Assembly (NCBI RefSeq): GCF_035306585.1
Contig: NZ_DATGNU010000010.1
Span: 1-64,000 of the forward strand
Reading direction: 5' to 3'
DNA length: 64,000 nucleotides
DNA from: Galbibacter sp035306585
GTDB taxonomy: Bacteria; Bacteroidota; Bacteroidia; Flavobacteriales; Flavobacteriaceae
Positions 1 to 10,000 of this stretch are shown here, one piece after another. Every line of letters begins with the position of its first letter. Positions within the stretch are counted from its first letter, which is position 1. A model generated the notes under the pieces. It had not been told where the DNA came from, ran no database searches, and saw nothing but the letters and a program-made list of their open reading frames with translations. The translations under genes were made by a program, and so were the position numbers.

Positions 1-2661
1 GATTGCTTTCCATTCTAGTCCTAGATCCATGACTTGACGGGCGCCTTTGACATCTAACTTTAAATCGTCAATTACATTATCCTGATAGTTCAAATGGGGC
101 GCATCCACATGCGCTAATAACGTTTGCTTGTTTTGATCAAAATCCAAAGCCAAACTAATTGTATCCATGGCCTTCAGCCCTGGCAAAAGCACTTCACTTA
201 GCAGCGGTCCATTTTTTAGGTGCAATTGTAGATCCACTACTGCATTTTTCCCCATCAAAGTAGAATCCGCGACAATGGAGTCCGTAGTGTAGTCTTTAAA
301 GTAAGCTTCCAAGGCGCTGCTGAGTAGCTGTGGATTCACATTGGAACGCAGGGCTCCTTTGATAATATCATGATTGATCTTAAGACGAGTCTGACTTTCA
401 GAAATCCTAGCACTTAGTTCCATCAACCCAATATCATAGGAACTATTTTGTACAACCACCACACCGTCCTTCAAATAACTATCGAAGGTAAAATCCTCTA
501 AATTTCCAAGAAATTTTGCGTTCAGGTTAAAAGCGGTTCTAACATCTTTATGTGTTAAACCAAGTTTATACAAATTAGCACCCTCCACTTCCAACACAAG
601 GTTAACCGCAGAATTCACAGTGTCCAATTTCATATCAACATCAGTACGCAAGTCTAAATTGTCATCCTTGAAAGCCATTTGAATGGAGCCTTTTCCATTG
701 GTTATTTGACCAAGTAATTTTAGGGGACTAAGGTCATATCCGTTATAGTAAAGTGAATCAAATTCAGAAGTCAATGAAGCTGTTAGGTTATTTAAGGAAC
801 TTCCACCTCCCATACTTTTTAAAGAAACCGTAAGCGGTTTTAAGAGCGTGTCACCAACAATACGACCTAGGTTGAATTCTTGGGTTCGAAGATCCATAGC
901 GTACTTGATGGTATCTGCGTATACTAAATTCCCTGCCAAAGACACATCGCCTTGGGTAGAGTGCAAAAGCAGATCGGCTATTACATGCTCGAGTCCCCCT
1001 GACAAACTCCCACTTAATTGTAGACTATCGGGTAATTCTAAAGCCAACTCTTCTTTGGAGATGAATCGGTACATATCAGTCCTATTGGACTGCAGCATCA
1101 ATGCTGGAAGCTCTACATGCAGTTTTTCGGTTTCCATAACCGAAGTCGCTAGTCCTTGGAGATTTACCAGACTGTTATGCCATTGTACTACAAAGGATTC
1201 GATAGTAAGACTATCCAAACTACCTTTGGAGGTTAGTTTTCCACTTAACCCATCAGTGCTCAGGGTCTGCATATATGGGTTTTCTAAAAGTTCCGGTTGG
1301 AAATAACCAAGATCCTTTACATCCAACTCAAAAGGGAGATTTAAAGAAAATAGCGCAGATTCAGGATGCTTTAAAAACGTCTCAACAGAGGTATAGGTTA
1401 GATCAATATCTCCCTGTACTCGTGTAGACCCAGTAGAAAATTCAAGTCCAGATAAACTGGCGGATTCCTTTTGTATTCCTAGGTCAAAAGCTAAGTTTTT
1501 CAGCCAAAAGCGATTGGCATCCTTAAAGGTGAAGGCTTCTAAATTCGCCTTCAGTTCCCCTGGTGCATAATGTAATTCATCTGCCTTTAATGTTAGAGCT
1601 TCAATTTGAAAGTCGGAGGCATTAAAATGTTGATGTGGCTCCACCAAGGCGTCCTTATAATATATCTCATTATTGATTAGAGAGAGTTCTTGAACATCCA
1701 CCTGGTAGTCTGGCCATAGAAGTGGTGTATCCACACCTTGAGAAGTAGTATCTATTGTAACTTCAGTAGTAGAAAGATCTGTATACCCAATATGAGTATC
1801 CTCCAAAACAAATGAATTCAAAGCTATCTTTGCTTTCGGGAGGTCGAAATCTGCATCTTTTAAGGCAGAATTACCCAGCTCCAAATCAAGGGATACCCGC
1901 TCCAATGGCAAGTCATAAGCTACCTTGAGGTTTTTCAAATGAAGTTCCTGTATTTTTAATTTGGGAACAGTAGATGAAGCATCAGTAGAGGCCGTACTGT
2001 TTGGTGTAGCTTTGCTTTGTTTATAAACCATTTTGCTATCGCTAAGCTCAAGGGAGGCCACATCAAAATTCATTTGGTCCAAGTCAAACACATCCATTTC
2101 CAGTAGCAAACTCCCCAGATCGAGATCCGCTAACATTCCCTTTTGTAAATCCTGATAACGCAATTTTATATCACTTAAAGCTAAGGCATCTATCAAAAAC
2201 ACCGTGGAAGAAGTCGTATCTACTGTCGTAGTATCCCCGCTATCAAAAGCCTCCACGATATAATCAAAATTAAACGACCCCGCCTGATCGCTATGGATGT
2301 TTGCCCTAAGTCCTGTCCATTCGAGATTTTTAATATGAACCGTACTGCCTTGGATTAGTGGCATTAAAGCCACTGATACCTGCAAGTTCTTTGAATAGAT
2401 CAAACTGTCCCCTTTTTGATCTTCCATATACAATCCTTCTAGGGACAAATCACCGGAAAATGTGAGATACAACTTCTCAATACTGACCGGTGTTCCAATT
2501 TTATCCTCAATGTAAGTGACTGCTTTGGAAACTATGATATCCTGACCCCATTTGCTTTGTATGAAAATGATAAGAATTACAAATAACAAAATGAGTGACA
2601 GCGCTATTCGCAGCAGTATGCTTAGCCATTTGGGTCTTGTAATCTTTTTTTTATCTAACAT
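1..2661 (-). CDS. tamB: Translocation/assembly module TamB, N-terminal part (3' end outside window)
   Basis: AsmA/TamB-like envelope protein thought to span the periplasm and help lipids or outer-membrane proteins cross it. The reading frame is open from the ATG at 2661 to the window edge, giving 887 residues with no stop. The start is a basic stretch (MLDKKKITRPKW) followed by one membrane anchor at about residues 13-34 and then the typical entry VSKAVTYIEDKIGTPVSIEKL of this family. The rest is a long run of short amphipathic beta segments rich in alternating hydrophobic, Asp and Ser/Thr residues (LSLEGLYME, LKIQELHLKNLKVAYDL), which is what the family's beta-groove looks like. No catalytic motif is expected or seen. 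The C-terminal DUF490 domain would lie left of position 1. It is divergent from the M28 peptidase gene and has its own strong promoter. Confident for the family; the exact cargo is unknown. Confidence 0.9.
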   Translation of the reverse strand, partial: MLDKKKITRPKWLSILLRIALSLILLFVILIIFIQSKWGQDIIVSKAVTYIEDKIGTPVSIEKLYLTFSGDLSLEGLYMEDQKGDSLIYSKNLQVSVALMPLIQGSTVHIKNLEWTGLRANIHSDQAGSFNFDYIVEAFDSGDTTTVDTTSSTVFLIDALALSDIKLRYQDLQKGMLADLDLGSLLLEMDVFDLDQMNFDVASLELSDSKMVYKQSKATPNSTASTDASSTVPKLKIQELHLKNLKVAYDLPLERVSLDLELGNSALKDADFDLPKAKIALNSFVLEDTHIGYTDLSTTEVTIDTTSQGVDTPLLWPDYQVDVQELSLINNEIYYKDALVEPHQHFNASDFQIEALTLKADELHYAPGELKANLEAFTFKDANRFWLKNLAFDLGIQKESASLSGLEFSTGSTRVQGDIDLTYTSVETFLKHPESALFSLNLPFELDVKDLGYFQPELLENPYMQTLSTDGLSGKLTSKGSLDSLTIESFVVQWHNSLVNLQGLATSVMETEKLHVELPALMLQSNRTDMYRFISKEELALELPDSLQLSGSLSGGLEHVIADLLLHSTQGDVSLAGNLVYADTIKYAMDLRTQEFNLGRIVGDTLLKPLTVSLKSMGGGSSLNNLTASLTSEFDSLYYNGYDLSPLKLLGQITNGKGSIQMAFKDDNLDLRTDVDMKLDTVNSAVNLVLEVEGANLYKLGLTHKDVRTAFNLNAKFLGNLEDFTFDSYLKDGVVVVQNSSYDIGLMELSARISESQTRLKINHDIIKGALRSNVNPQLLSSALEAYFKDYTTDSIVADSTLMGKNAVVDLQLHLKNGPLLSEVLLPGLKAMDTISLALDFDQNKQTLLAHVDAPHLNYQDNVIDDLKLDVKGARQVMDLGLEWKAI

Positions 2662-2702
2662 ACTGCTTTTTGACCTTAGAAAGAGGCAGTTCAGGGTACT
2701 GA

Positions 2703-2731
2703 CAAATATACGCAGGTAATTGCGGAATCAA
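2703..2731 (-). promoter_or_regulatory. Promoter of tamB, Bacteroidota consensus
   Basis: Reading the minus strand, TTG (2731-2729), an 18-base spacer, then TATATTTG (2710-2703). This matches the Bacteroidota -33/-7 pattern TTG-N17-23-TANNTTTG. Transcription would start near 2697, giving a leader of about 36 bases before the tamB ATG. Confidence 0.75.
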
Positions 2732-2957
2732 AAAGACCAAGACAGTTTTGGCTACAATAAAACTTAAGTCTATCGTTTTATAATACCGTCAAGGTAATAC
2801 GCAGCGCAAACAATTGTACCTGTCCTTATAAAGCAAGCCTTAGCACAAGACCATAGAGAAGCGCAAATTATCAGTAAATCATTCCTTACAAAAACGAAAA
2901 CAGTCAATTTTAACAAGTAATTAGGTCAAAAATTACCAATATATCAAAGAGTCAACT

Positions 2958-2965
2958 TATATTTG
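2958..2965 (+). promoter_or_regulatory. -7 promoter box of the M28 peptidase gene
   Basis: TATATTTG fits TANNTTTG and lies 31 bases before the chosen ATG at 2996. The TTG at 2963, which could be taken as an upstream start codon, is the end of this box, so translation cannot sensibly begin there. No clear -33 TTG is visible. Apart from this box and the tamB promoter I see nothing in the 334-base gap 2662-2995. Confidence 0.6.
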
Positions 2966-2995
2966 AAAAATAACACGCTAAATAACAATCTAAAG

Positions 2996-4576
2996 ATGAA
3001 TAAAGTTTTATTCGCAGGGCTATTTATAGCCATGTCATGTAATAGTGCGCAACACACTCAAAGCACTACGAGCAGCAATGAGGCTCAAAATGAAGTTGCT
3101 ACTCATAAGCAAAGGGTTGCCTATGGAGAAACCATTACCGAGGCTGATTTAAAAAAACACCTTTACATCTATGCCTCTGATGAATTTGAAGGAAGAAACA
3201 CAGGAGAACCAGGTCAGAAAAAGGCTGTGGAGTATATTAAAAATTACTACCAAGATATAAATGTTGCCGCTGCACAAGGAGGCGAGAAGTATTTCCAAAA
3301 AGTTCCTATGGAAATCAATGGAATCCCAAGTGGGACTATCACTGTTGGAGATACTGATTACACTTTAGGGGAAGGTATCATTACCTTTTCTACCATACCA
3401 AACCAATCCTTTGATATCGTTTATGCGGGTTATGGTATTGAAACTGAAGATTACTCAGATTACAAGGATCTTGATGTAAAAGGAAAATACATCCTTTTCA
3501 AAATAGGAGAGCCAAAAGATGCCAATGGAAATTACATCCTAACTGGAAGTGATCAACCAAGTGTTTGGTCCAACTGGAGAGAGACCCTAAGTCAACGTGT
3601 CGATATTGCAACGGCCAAAGGTGCTGAAGGAATTATCTACTATGACGATCAATACTACGAGCGTTCAAAACGTAGATATGATTATTTCATCCAATCAGAA
3701 ACTGGTGGAAATATGGCACTAAAAAGTGATGAAAAGAAACTTCCTTACATCTTCGTTAATAAAGCTGTTGCAACCAGTATATTCCCAGAGATCGACAGCA
3801 ATAACACAGCTCAAGATTTAGAAGAACAAATTACCTTAAACGTAAAAAGCGTTACTAAAGACGTCGATTCTGAAAACGTAGTTGCTTTTATTAAAGGGAA
3901 AAGCAAACCAAATGAATATGTGGTTATTTCTTCTCACCTAGATCACGTAGGTGTTGATCCAAGTGGAGATGTATTTAACGGTGCTGATGATGATGGTAGT
4001 GGTACCGTTGCCATGTTAGAAATAGCTGAGGCATTTAAAAAAGCCGAAGCAGATGGAAATGGTCCAGAAAGATCTATTGTATTCCTTCACGTTACCGCTG
4101 AAGAAAAAGGATTATTTGGATCACAATACTACACAGATCACCCAATTTTCCCATTAGCAAACACTGTTGCTGATCTAAATATTGATATGATTGGTAGAAT
4201 CGATCCAGAAAGAGAAGGAGACAGAAACTACATCTACCTTATCGGTTCTGATAAACTAAGTACAGAATTACATGAATTATCGGAAGCAGTAAACAAGGAG
4301 TATACTCAAATAGAACTGGATTACACCTATAATGATGAGAACGATCCGAACCGTTTCTACTACAGAAGTGACCACTATAACTTTGCAAAACACAACATTC
4401 CAATTATATTTTACTTTAACGGAACCCATGAGGACTACCACAAGGTAACTGATACTCCAGATAAGATCAATTACGATCTATTGAGAAACAGGGCTAGATT
4501 GGTATTCCAAACTGCTTGGGAAGTTGCTAACAGACCTGATCGTCTTGTTGTAGACAAAGCTACTCCACAAGAGTAA
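2996..4576 (+). CDS. Secreted M28-family zinc aminopeptidase lipoprotein
   Basis: Predicted zinc-dependent peptidase that frees N-terminal residues from peptides outside the inner membrane. Starting at ATG 2996 gives 526 residues and a clean lipoprotein signal MNKVLFAGLFIAMSC (lipobox IAMSC); starting further upstream would bury that signal. A protease-associated-like insert lies near residues 120-290 (IVYAGYGIETEDYSDYKDL). The M28 core shows the five expected metal ligands in order: His in SSHLDHVG, Asp in NGADDDGSG, Glu-Glu in TAEEKGLFG, Asp in NIDMIGR and His near the end in THEDYHKVTDTPD. Size and order are normal for flavobacterial M28 proteins. Monocistronic, with its own promoter and terminator. 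The peptide substrate is unknown. Confidence 0.92.
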   Translation: MNKVLFAGLFIAMSCNSAQHTQSTTSSNEAQNEVATHKQRVAYGETITEADLKKHLYIYASDEFEGRNTGEPGQKKAVEYIKNYYQDINVAAAQGGEKYFQKVPMEINGIPSGTITVGDTDYTLGEGIITFSTIPNQSFDIVYAGYGIETEDYSDYKDLDVKGKYILFKIGEPKDANGNYILTGSDQPSVWSNWRETLSQRVDIATAKGAEGIIYYDDQYYERSKRRYDYFIQSETGGNMALKSDEKKLPYIFVNKAVATSIFPEIDSNNTAQDLEEQITLNVKSVTKDVDSENVVAFIKGKSKPNEYVVISSHLDHVGVDPSGDVFNGADDDGSGTVAMLEIAEAFKKAEADGNGPERSIVFLHVTAEEKGLFGSQYYTDHPIFPLANTVADLNIDMIGRIDPEREGDRNYIYLIGSDKLSTELHELSEAVNKEYTQIELDYTYNDENDPNRFYYRSDHYNFAKHNIPIIFYFNGTHEDYHKVTDTPDKINYDLLRNRARLVFQTAWEVANRPDRLVVDKATPQE

Positions 4577-4613
4577 GAAAAGCATAAAAAATCAGATTAC
4601 TGATTATTTGATC

Positions 4614-4651
4614 AAAGTGTTTCTTCTAGCAATAGAGGAAGCACTTTTTTT
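4614..4651 (+). terminator. Rho-independent terminator after the M28 peptidase
   Basis: A 14-base arm (4614-4627) pairs with 4634-4647 with G-T wobbles and a 6-base loop, followed by a run of T to 4651. It begins 37 bases after the stop codon. Confidence 0.75.
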
Positions 4652-4807
4652 ATGGGGTTAATGGTAGTTCCCGATCCGTGTTAAGTGAGCGATTTTGAGA
4701 GGCAACTACAACTCTAAATTGTTTAGTAAGATTAAAGAGGTCTCCAAGTATTCTTATTTTGATGTGACAAAAGTCGAAATAACAGTTATCACTCATATCC
4801 CCCAATA

Positions 4808-4835
4808 AAAAAAGCTCCTTAAAAAAGGAGCTTTT
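4808..4835. terminator. Terminator after tRNA-His, bidirectional in form
   Basis: Perfect 11-base arms 4810-4820 and 4825-4835 (core AGCTCCTT/AAGGAGCT) with a 4-base loop. On the minus strand the hairpin is followed by a T run (4813-4807 region), directly downstream of tRNA-His. The symmetric A/T flanks mean it could also stop transcription from the left. Confidence 0.8.
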
Positions 4836-4846
4836 AAAAGCATTCG

Positions 4847-4921
4847 GGTGGAAGACCGGGTTCGAACCGGCGACCTCTGGAACCACAATCCAGCGCTCTA
4901 ACCAGCTGAGCTACAACCACC
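4847..4921 (-). tRNA. tRNA-His (anticodon GTG)
   Basis: Minus strand, cloverleaf folds fully: D stem GCTC/GAGC, anticodon stem CTGGA/TCCAG with loop TTGTGGT, T stem GCCGG/CCGGT with loop TTCGAAC. The anticodon GTG reads His codons. The extra G at 4921 opposite C73 (4847) is the G-1 identity base of tRNA-His, encoded in the gene. The acceptor stem GTGGTTG/CTTCCAC contains two adjacent U-U oppositions (positions 5-68 and 6-67). No CCA is encoded. Confidence 0.95.
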
Positions 4922-4936
4922 GTATAATTGCGGATG

Positions 4937-4966
4937 CAAATGTAAATTAATTTACCTCATTTGCAA
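4937..4966 (-). promoter_or_regulatory. Promoter of tRNA-His
   Basis: Minus strand TTG (4966-4964), 19-base spacer, TACATTTG (4944-4937), ending 15 bases before the mature 5' end. The whole stretch is also a dyad: GCAAATG and CATTTGC flank the self-complementary TAAATTAATTTA. Confidence 0.75.
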
Positions 4967-4984
4967 AGAAAATTATCAACTTTT

Positions 4985-5701
4985 TTAGATAATATCACCT
5001 AACTCATTCACTCCCAACAATCGCTCTACAGTAAACCCTTCTGCGTGACTCACTCCAATGAGCCTTCCAAGGTCCTGAGCCCTGTAATCAACGCTGTCAA
5101 AAAAGTTCTTACTCGTTATTGGAGTTTCAGGTTCTTCACTATTGGGATCGTAAAATTGCGAAGAATATGCCTTGATGGATGCCATCTTTGTATCGATAAA
5201 ACCGCTAACATCCACCACAAAATCAGGCTCCAAGTTTTGCCATTGTATATAGTGAAACACCTGTTTTGGTCTCCACTGATTTTGAGACACACCTTGATGG
5301 CTGGTCTGAATCTTTAAAAGTCCACTCAAAAAACAAGCATCACTGACAAGCTTACTCCCCTTGCCATGATCGATATGTCGATCCTCGACAGCATTACACA
5401 AAACAATTTCTGGTTGATACTTACGGATCATCTCAATAATTTTCAATTGATGCGCTCTATCATTGACAAAGAAGCCGTCTGCGAAGCCTAAATTCTCCCG
5501 CGTAGCTACACCAAGTATTTTAGCAGATTGCTCCGCCTCGGTTGCTCTAATAGCCGCTGACCCCCTAGTACCTAACTCGCCTCTTGTCAAATCGACAATA
5601 CCCACGGACTTTCCCAGTGAAATTTCTTTGGCTATAGTTGCTCCACAGCCCAACTCTACATCGTCAGGGTGTGCTCCAAATGCCAGAATATCTAATTTCA
5701 T
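4985..5701 (-). CDS. bshB1: Bacillithiol biosynthesis deacetylase BshB1
   Basis: Zinc-dependent LmbE/PIG-L deacetylase that removes the acetyl group from N-acetylglucosaminyl-malate, the second step of bacillithiol synthesis, in the cytoplasm. 238 residues, normal for the family. The metal site is seen as AHPDDVELG near residue 10 (His, Asp, Asp) and HIDHGKG near residue 108; the conserved DLTRGELGTRG follows the first motif as in BshB1 proteins. No signal peptide. It lies 57 bases downstream of the trans-sulfuration gene on the same strand, so the two may be co-transcribed, which fits a shared role in cysteine and thiol metabolism (inference). bshA and bshC are not in the window. Confidence 0.88.
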   Translation of the reverse strand: MKLDILAFGAHPDDVELGCGATIAKEISLGKSVGIVDLTRGELGTRGSAAIRATEAEQSAKILGVATRENLGFADGFFVNDRAHQLKIIEMIRKYQPEIVLCNAVEDRHIDHGKGSKLVSDACFLSGLLKIQTSHQGVSQNQWRPKQVFHYIQWQNLEPDFVVDVSGFIDTKMASIKAYSSQFYDPNSEEPETPITSKNFFDSVDYRAQDLGRLIGVSHAEGFTVERLLGVNELGDII

Positions 5702-5758
5702 TTAAATTTTGATTTTTTAATGTAATGTATCGCAATACAATTATTCCTTACAGCTAAT

Positions 5759-6928
5759 CTATGCCTGTAGTTGTTCTGCTCTTACCTTTGCAATGGCCTG
5801 TTCAAAATCGGCAATCAAGTCCTTCCTATCCTCGATTCCTACTGAAAACCTTAAAACACGATCACTAATCCCTTGAGCCTCTCTTTCCTCAGCGCTCAAC
5901 AAAGCGTGAGAAGTTTGTGCCGGAGATAGTATTGTACTCTCTACCCCTGCCAAGCTCATTGCAGGTTTTATAATCTGTAGTGCATCCATGAAGCTGGAAA
6001 CATCGATATCTTCATTTAATTCGAAGGACATCATACCTCCATACCCCTTCATCTGTTTTTTGGCAATATCGTGATCTGGATGAGATGAAAGTCCAGGATA
6101 GAACACCTTTGAAATCGCTTCGTTCTTACTGAGGTATTTGGCGAGTTTTTTAGCATTCCTATTCTGAGCCTTAACTCGAACGCCAAGAGTCTTGATGCTA
6201 CGCTCAAGAAGCCATACCGTATAATCACTTAAGGTTCCTCCTAGGTTTTTCGCTAGAGAATAAATCTGTTGTATATGTGCTTCGCTCCCACACACCGCTC
6301 CCGCAAGAATATCACTATGTCCACCTAAATATTTAGTTGCACTGTGAATTACAAGATCCACTCCGAGTTTAATTGGGTTCTGATTTACAGGAGAAGCGAA
6401 GGTATTATCGATCATTGATAGCACTCCTTTTGATTTTGCCATCTTAGCAATGGCCTGAATATCTACCACTGATAATAATGGATTCGAAGGAGATTCTAAA
6501 TAAACAACCTTGGTATTGGGCTGCATGACTTTTTCAAATTCATCGACATGTCTCCCTTGCGCAAAACTATAGTTGATTCCAAAACGCTTGAATTCCTCAA
6601 CGATGAAGTTATGGGTTCCTCCGTAGAGTTCCTTTTGAAGTACAACATGATCACCAGATTTTAGAAATGCCAATACGGTGGTGCTAATGGCAGCCATACC
6701 GCTCCCAAAAATAAGGGCAGATTCTGCATATTCTAAAGCCGCCAATTTCTTAGCTAAAGCCTGTTGGTTAGGTGTATTAAAGTACCTTGGATAACGTTTT
6801 TGGTCCACATGTTCAAAAGGGTAAGCGGTTGAAGGAAATAGAGGAGAAACTACTCCTCCAAATTGTTTATCTTCAAGCTCACCCACATGTGTACAGATGG
6901 TGTTGAGTTTAAAATTTTCCGTTTTCAT
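5759..6928 (-). CDS. PLP-dependent trans-sulfuration enzyme (cystathionine gamma-synthase/lyase family)
   Basis: Cys/Met metabolism enzyme using pyridoxal phosphate. 389 residues, the usual length. Seen: the PLP lysine in HSATKYLGGHSD (about residue 200), the SGMAAIST phosphate-binding segment near residue 78 and SNPLL near residue 148. At the site where methionine gamma-lyases carry their characteristic cysteine (YGCT), this protein has YGGT, which argues for cystathionine gamma-synthase or gamma-lyase over methionine gamma-lyase. Which direction it works in cannot be told from sequence. It has a good own promoter at 6949-6977 and is followed by bshB1, so a role in supplying cysteine is plausible. 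Confidence 0.85.
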   Translation of the reverse strand: MKTENFKLNTICTHVGELEDKQFGGVVSPLFPSTAYPFEHVDQKRYPRYFNTPNQQALAKKLAALEYAESALIFGSGMAAISTTVLAFLKSGDHVVLQKELYGGTHNFIVEEFKRFGINYSFAQGRHVDEFEKVMQPNTKVVYLESPSNPLLSVVDIQAIAKMAKSKGVLSMIDNTFASPVNQNPIKLGVDLVIHSATKYLGGHSDILAGAVCGSEAHIQQIYSLAKNLGGTLSDYTVWLLERSIKTLGVRVKAQNRNAKKLAKYLSKNEAISKVFYPGLSSHPDHDIAKKQMKGYGGMMSFELNEDIDVSSFMDALQIIKPAMSLAGVESTILSPAQTSHALLSAEEREAQGISDRVLRFSVGIEDRKDLIADFEQAIAKVRAEQLQA

Positions 6929-6948
6929 AAGTTTTTTTGCTTAAAGTT

Positions 6949-6977
6949 CAAAGTTAAAGCTTTTGTCTTTAATTCAA
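6949..6977 (-). promoter_or_regulatory. Promoter of the trans-sulfuration gene
   Basis: Minus strand TTG (6977-6975), 18-base spacer, TAACTTTG (6956-6949). Close match to the Bacteroidota consensus, with a predicted start near 6943, about 15 bases before the ATG at 6928. Confidence 0.75.
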
Positions 6978-7017
6978 TATCCAACTTACAAGAACATCTG
7001 TTATATTATTTCAACGA

Positions 7018-10000
7018 TCAATCGATGTTTTTCTTTTTATACATCTTCTTAAAGCGCCAGTAACTGATTGCACCAACAATAACAACAAAGGCTACTGAGT
7101 AATATACCGAGTTTGGCGTGATCACCTTGTCTCCACTAGCATAAGAATGCAGTCCAACGAGGTAGAAGTTCACTCCAAAATACGTCATCATAATACTGAA
7201 ATAAGCAACAACACTAGCAAAACTAAATGCCCACTTACTTCTTAGCCCTGGCACAAGACGCATATGGATTACAAAAGCATAAACCATAATACTAACAAGT
7301 GCCCAAGTTTCTTTTGGATCCCATCCCCAATAGCGTCCCCAACTCTCATTAGCCCATTGTCCACCAAGGAAATTCCCGATAGTTAACATCACTAAACCTA
7401 CAGTTAAGGCCATTTCATTGATAATGATAAGCTCTTGGACATTGATGCCCATACGTTTTTTGTTTTTCTCCGTGGTGAAAATCATTAAGAACAATGTAAC
7501 TAGTCCTAAGATCATCCCAAGGGTGAAAGGGCCATAGCTTCCAACAATCACAGATACGTGGATCATTAGCCAGTAGCTATCCAAAACAGGTTGCAGATTG
7601 GCAATCGATGGATCGATCCAGTTCAGGTGTGCTCCAAACAATATAATAGCTGTCACAAAAGCCGTTGAAGCTATTGTTAAGTCACTTTTACGTCCAAATA
7701 TCAATCCCAAAGCCGCAGTACTCCAACCCACAAATAAAATACTTTCATAAGCATCACTCCAAGGTGCATGTCCGCTGATATACCAACGCGCAATCAATCC
7801 TGCTGTATGCAGTAGGAAACAAACAAAGAGTGCGATTTTACCGAGCTTAATGATAGTTGTGTACACGGACTTCTCCTTGAATATTTGCAAGATAATCACC
7901 GTGAACAATAGGATACCGATAAGACCATACCAATTCAGAAGCTCTTCAAAAATATTGAATTGATTATACTTTAGCTCAACTTCAATTTTACGATCCGACG
8001 GCATAACCTCAGCACCATAGTTTTTTTGGTTTTGCTTAAATGCCTCAAGTAACTTATCCGCTTGACTGTAGTCTCCAGTGCGTTTCGCATTCTCCAAGGT
8101 CATTAGGTAAAATGACAAAGACTTGTTGATAAAGTTGGCATAAAGACTATCACTTACATGGAAATCCCCTTTCTGGTAATCCGTTAGCGAAATCCACTTA
8201 TTATTTTCGTCTTCTGGTAAAGGAAAAATACGTAGAATGTTCCCACCTAAGGCCTGATTTAAAAGACCCAGTTTTAAATCAAAGTTTTTGAAATCCGTTT
8301 GAAACTGATTAGGTGTATTGGTGCTATAGGCCTCCTCTAAATATGGACCTAACTTATAATCAAGGCCTTCAAAGAAATCAACAGCTTTGAGGTACTTTTG
8401 ACCCTCTGGCGCATTGACTATCTTACGAATACTATCATTCTTCTTTGTGATATAGACAAACTCCACATTATACCACAGTGGAGGGTTTTGTAACATGGAG
8501 AGTAGGATCTGATTTTCATCCATACCGTTGAATGTTTCAGAACCATGTATTTTACGCATCAATTGAGATGCAAATGTGTTTACAGGCTTCATTCTTCCTT
8601 CGTAATCCTGAATCACCAAGGCTCCAAATTTGGCAGCGTGTTCTTTGCTTACTATGGTCGTTTTTAAAATAGAATCAACCTCATGCTTGGTCGGTGCTCT
8701 ATGGAGGTGGGCATTGTCAACAGCCTCTACTTCCTCTTGCTGAACATGCGCATGTTCGTGCTCATCCTTGTTGGGTTCATTCTCATAAACCTGGGCCCAA
8801 GTATTTCCTACAAGAAATAGTGCAAGAACAGCAGTCATAGTTGCTTTCTTAGCCTTAACTTTTTTAAGCATTTTTCCTAATTTTCTAAATCTTGTGTTCC
8901 CTACAAACATAATGGCGATAAGACCGATATACAATATTGTGTAACCGAGGTATGTTATCCAAGTTCCCCACCAGTCGTGATTCACAGAAAGTATGGTTCC
9001 TTTTTCATCAGGATTAAAACTTGCTTGGAAGAAACGGTGACCACCGTGATCAAGCACGTGGTTCATATAAATATCAAAATCAAAAGTACGCTCATCATTT
9101 ACGGTAATTCTACTCATATAAGAAGAATAGCCTTTTTCAGTCCCAGGATATTTCTCAGCGACAAAGTCGTTTAATGTAATACTAAATGGTAATTCTACCT
9201 TAATAGAACCAAAACTCAGGTGAAAGTCTAAACCTCCAACAGAAATAGATTCTGGTTTACTAATAATCCCACTACCTCCTAGAAGTCGTACTTGTTTCGT
9301 TTCACCGTTGGTAGTGACATCTAAAATCAAAGCATCAGCCTGATTCGCCATTTTTTGCTCCGTCTCTACAATTCCGTAGTATCCCTTAACCACAGGGTCT
9401 GGTAGCACAAACTGCATTCCAGCCATGGAATATAGCGAACGATACATTAGCGGTTGTACACTATCCTTAGTCACCTCCCCTTGGAATTGGTCTGCCATAC
9501 GCAAATAGGTGCCTTCAAATGGAGGTTCAATAGTACTTAAAGTATCTGTAATGGTGATATTGACAGCTCCTGGTGTGTGCTTGTTTAAAGCAAATAAGAT
9601 ATTGTGGACATTGGCAACTTCGCCTTCTTTTAAATAATGATCATGGCGATCTCCTCCACCAGCTTCAACAAGCTTGAGGTAAGTCTCACCATTTTCGTCT
9701 TCAACAAGCCCCTCTTCGGCTCCTTGAATAAAACCGGCATAGGAAATTTCAAAATCCTGTCCGTTGAAATCCGACTTCCAAGGAAGGGATGTTTTGCGTC
9801 CCATTTTGGAAACCATTATTTCGTCTTGCAACGATTTTCTTTTTGGCTCACCATTGATCTCCCCGTCAACCAGTACAGTCACATACTTTTTCTGGGTTAA
9901 CATGTAGTCTACAGTTTGCCCCTCACGTATCGGCATGATTCCTTCATAACCTATATAACGAGTAACGCCTGCTCCTATCAGTATGATAATAAATGAAAGG

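Noticed and set aside
848..1306. Long plus-strand frame inside tamB
   Set aside because: Antisense shadow of the tamB coding sequence, with Ser-rich and unstructured composition and no promoter box.
4650..4886. Open frame on the minus strand ending inside tRNA-His
   Set aside because: It overlaps the tRNA and its terminator, and resembles no family.
5725..5745. Short hairpin TGTAT/ATACA between the trans-sulfuration gene and bshB1
   Set aside because: Only five base pairs and no T run, so it is not supported as a terminator.
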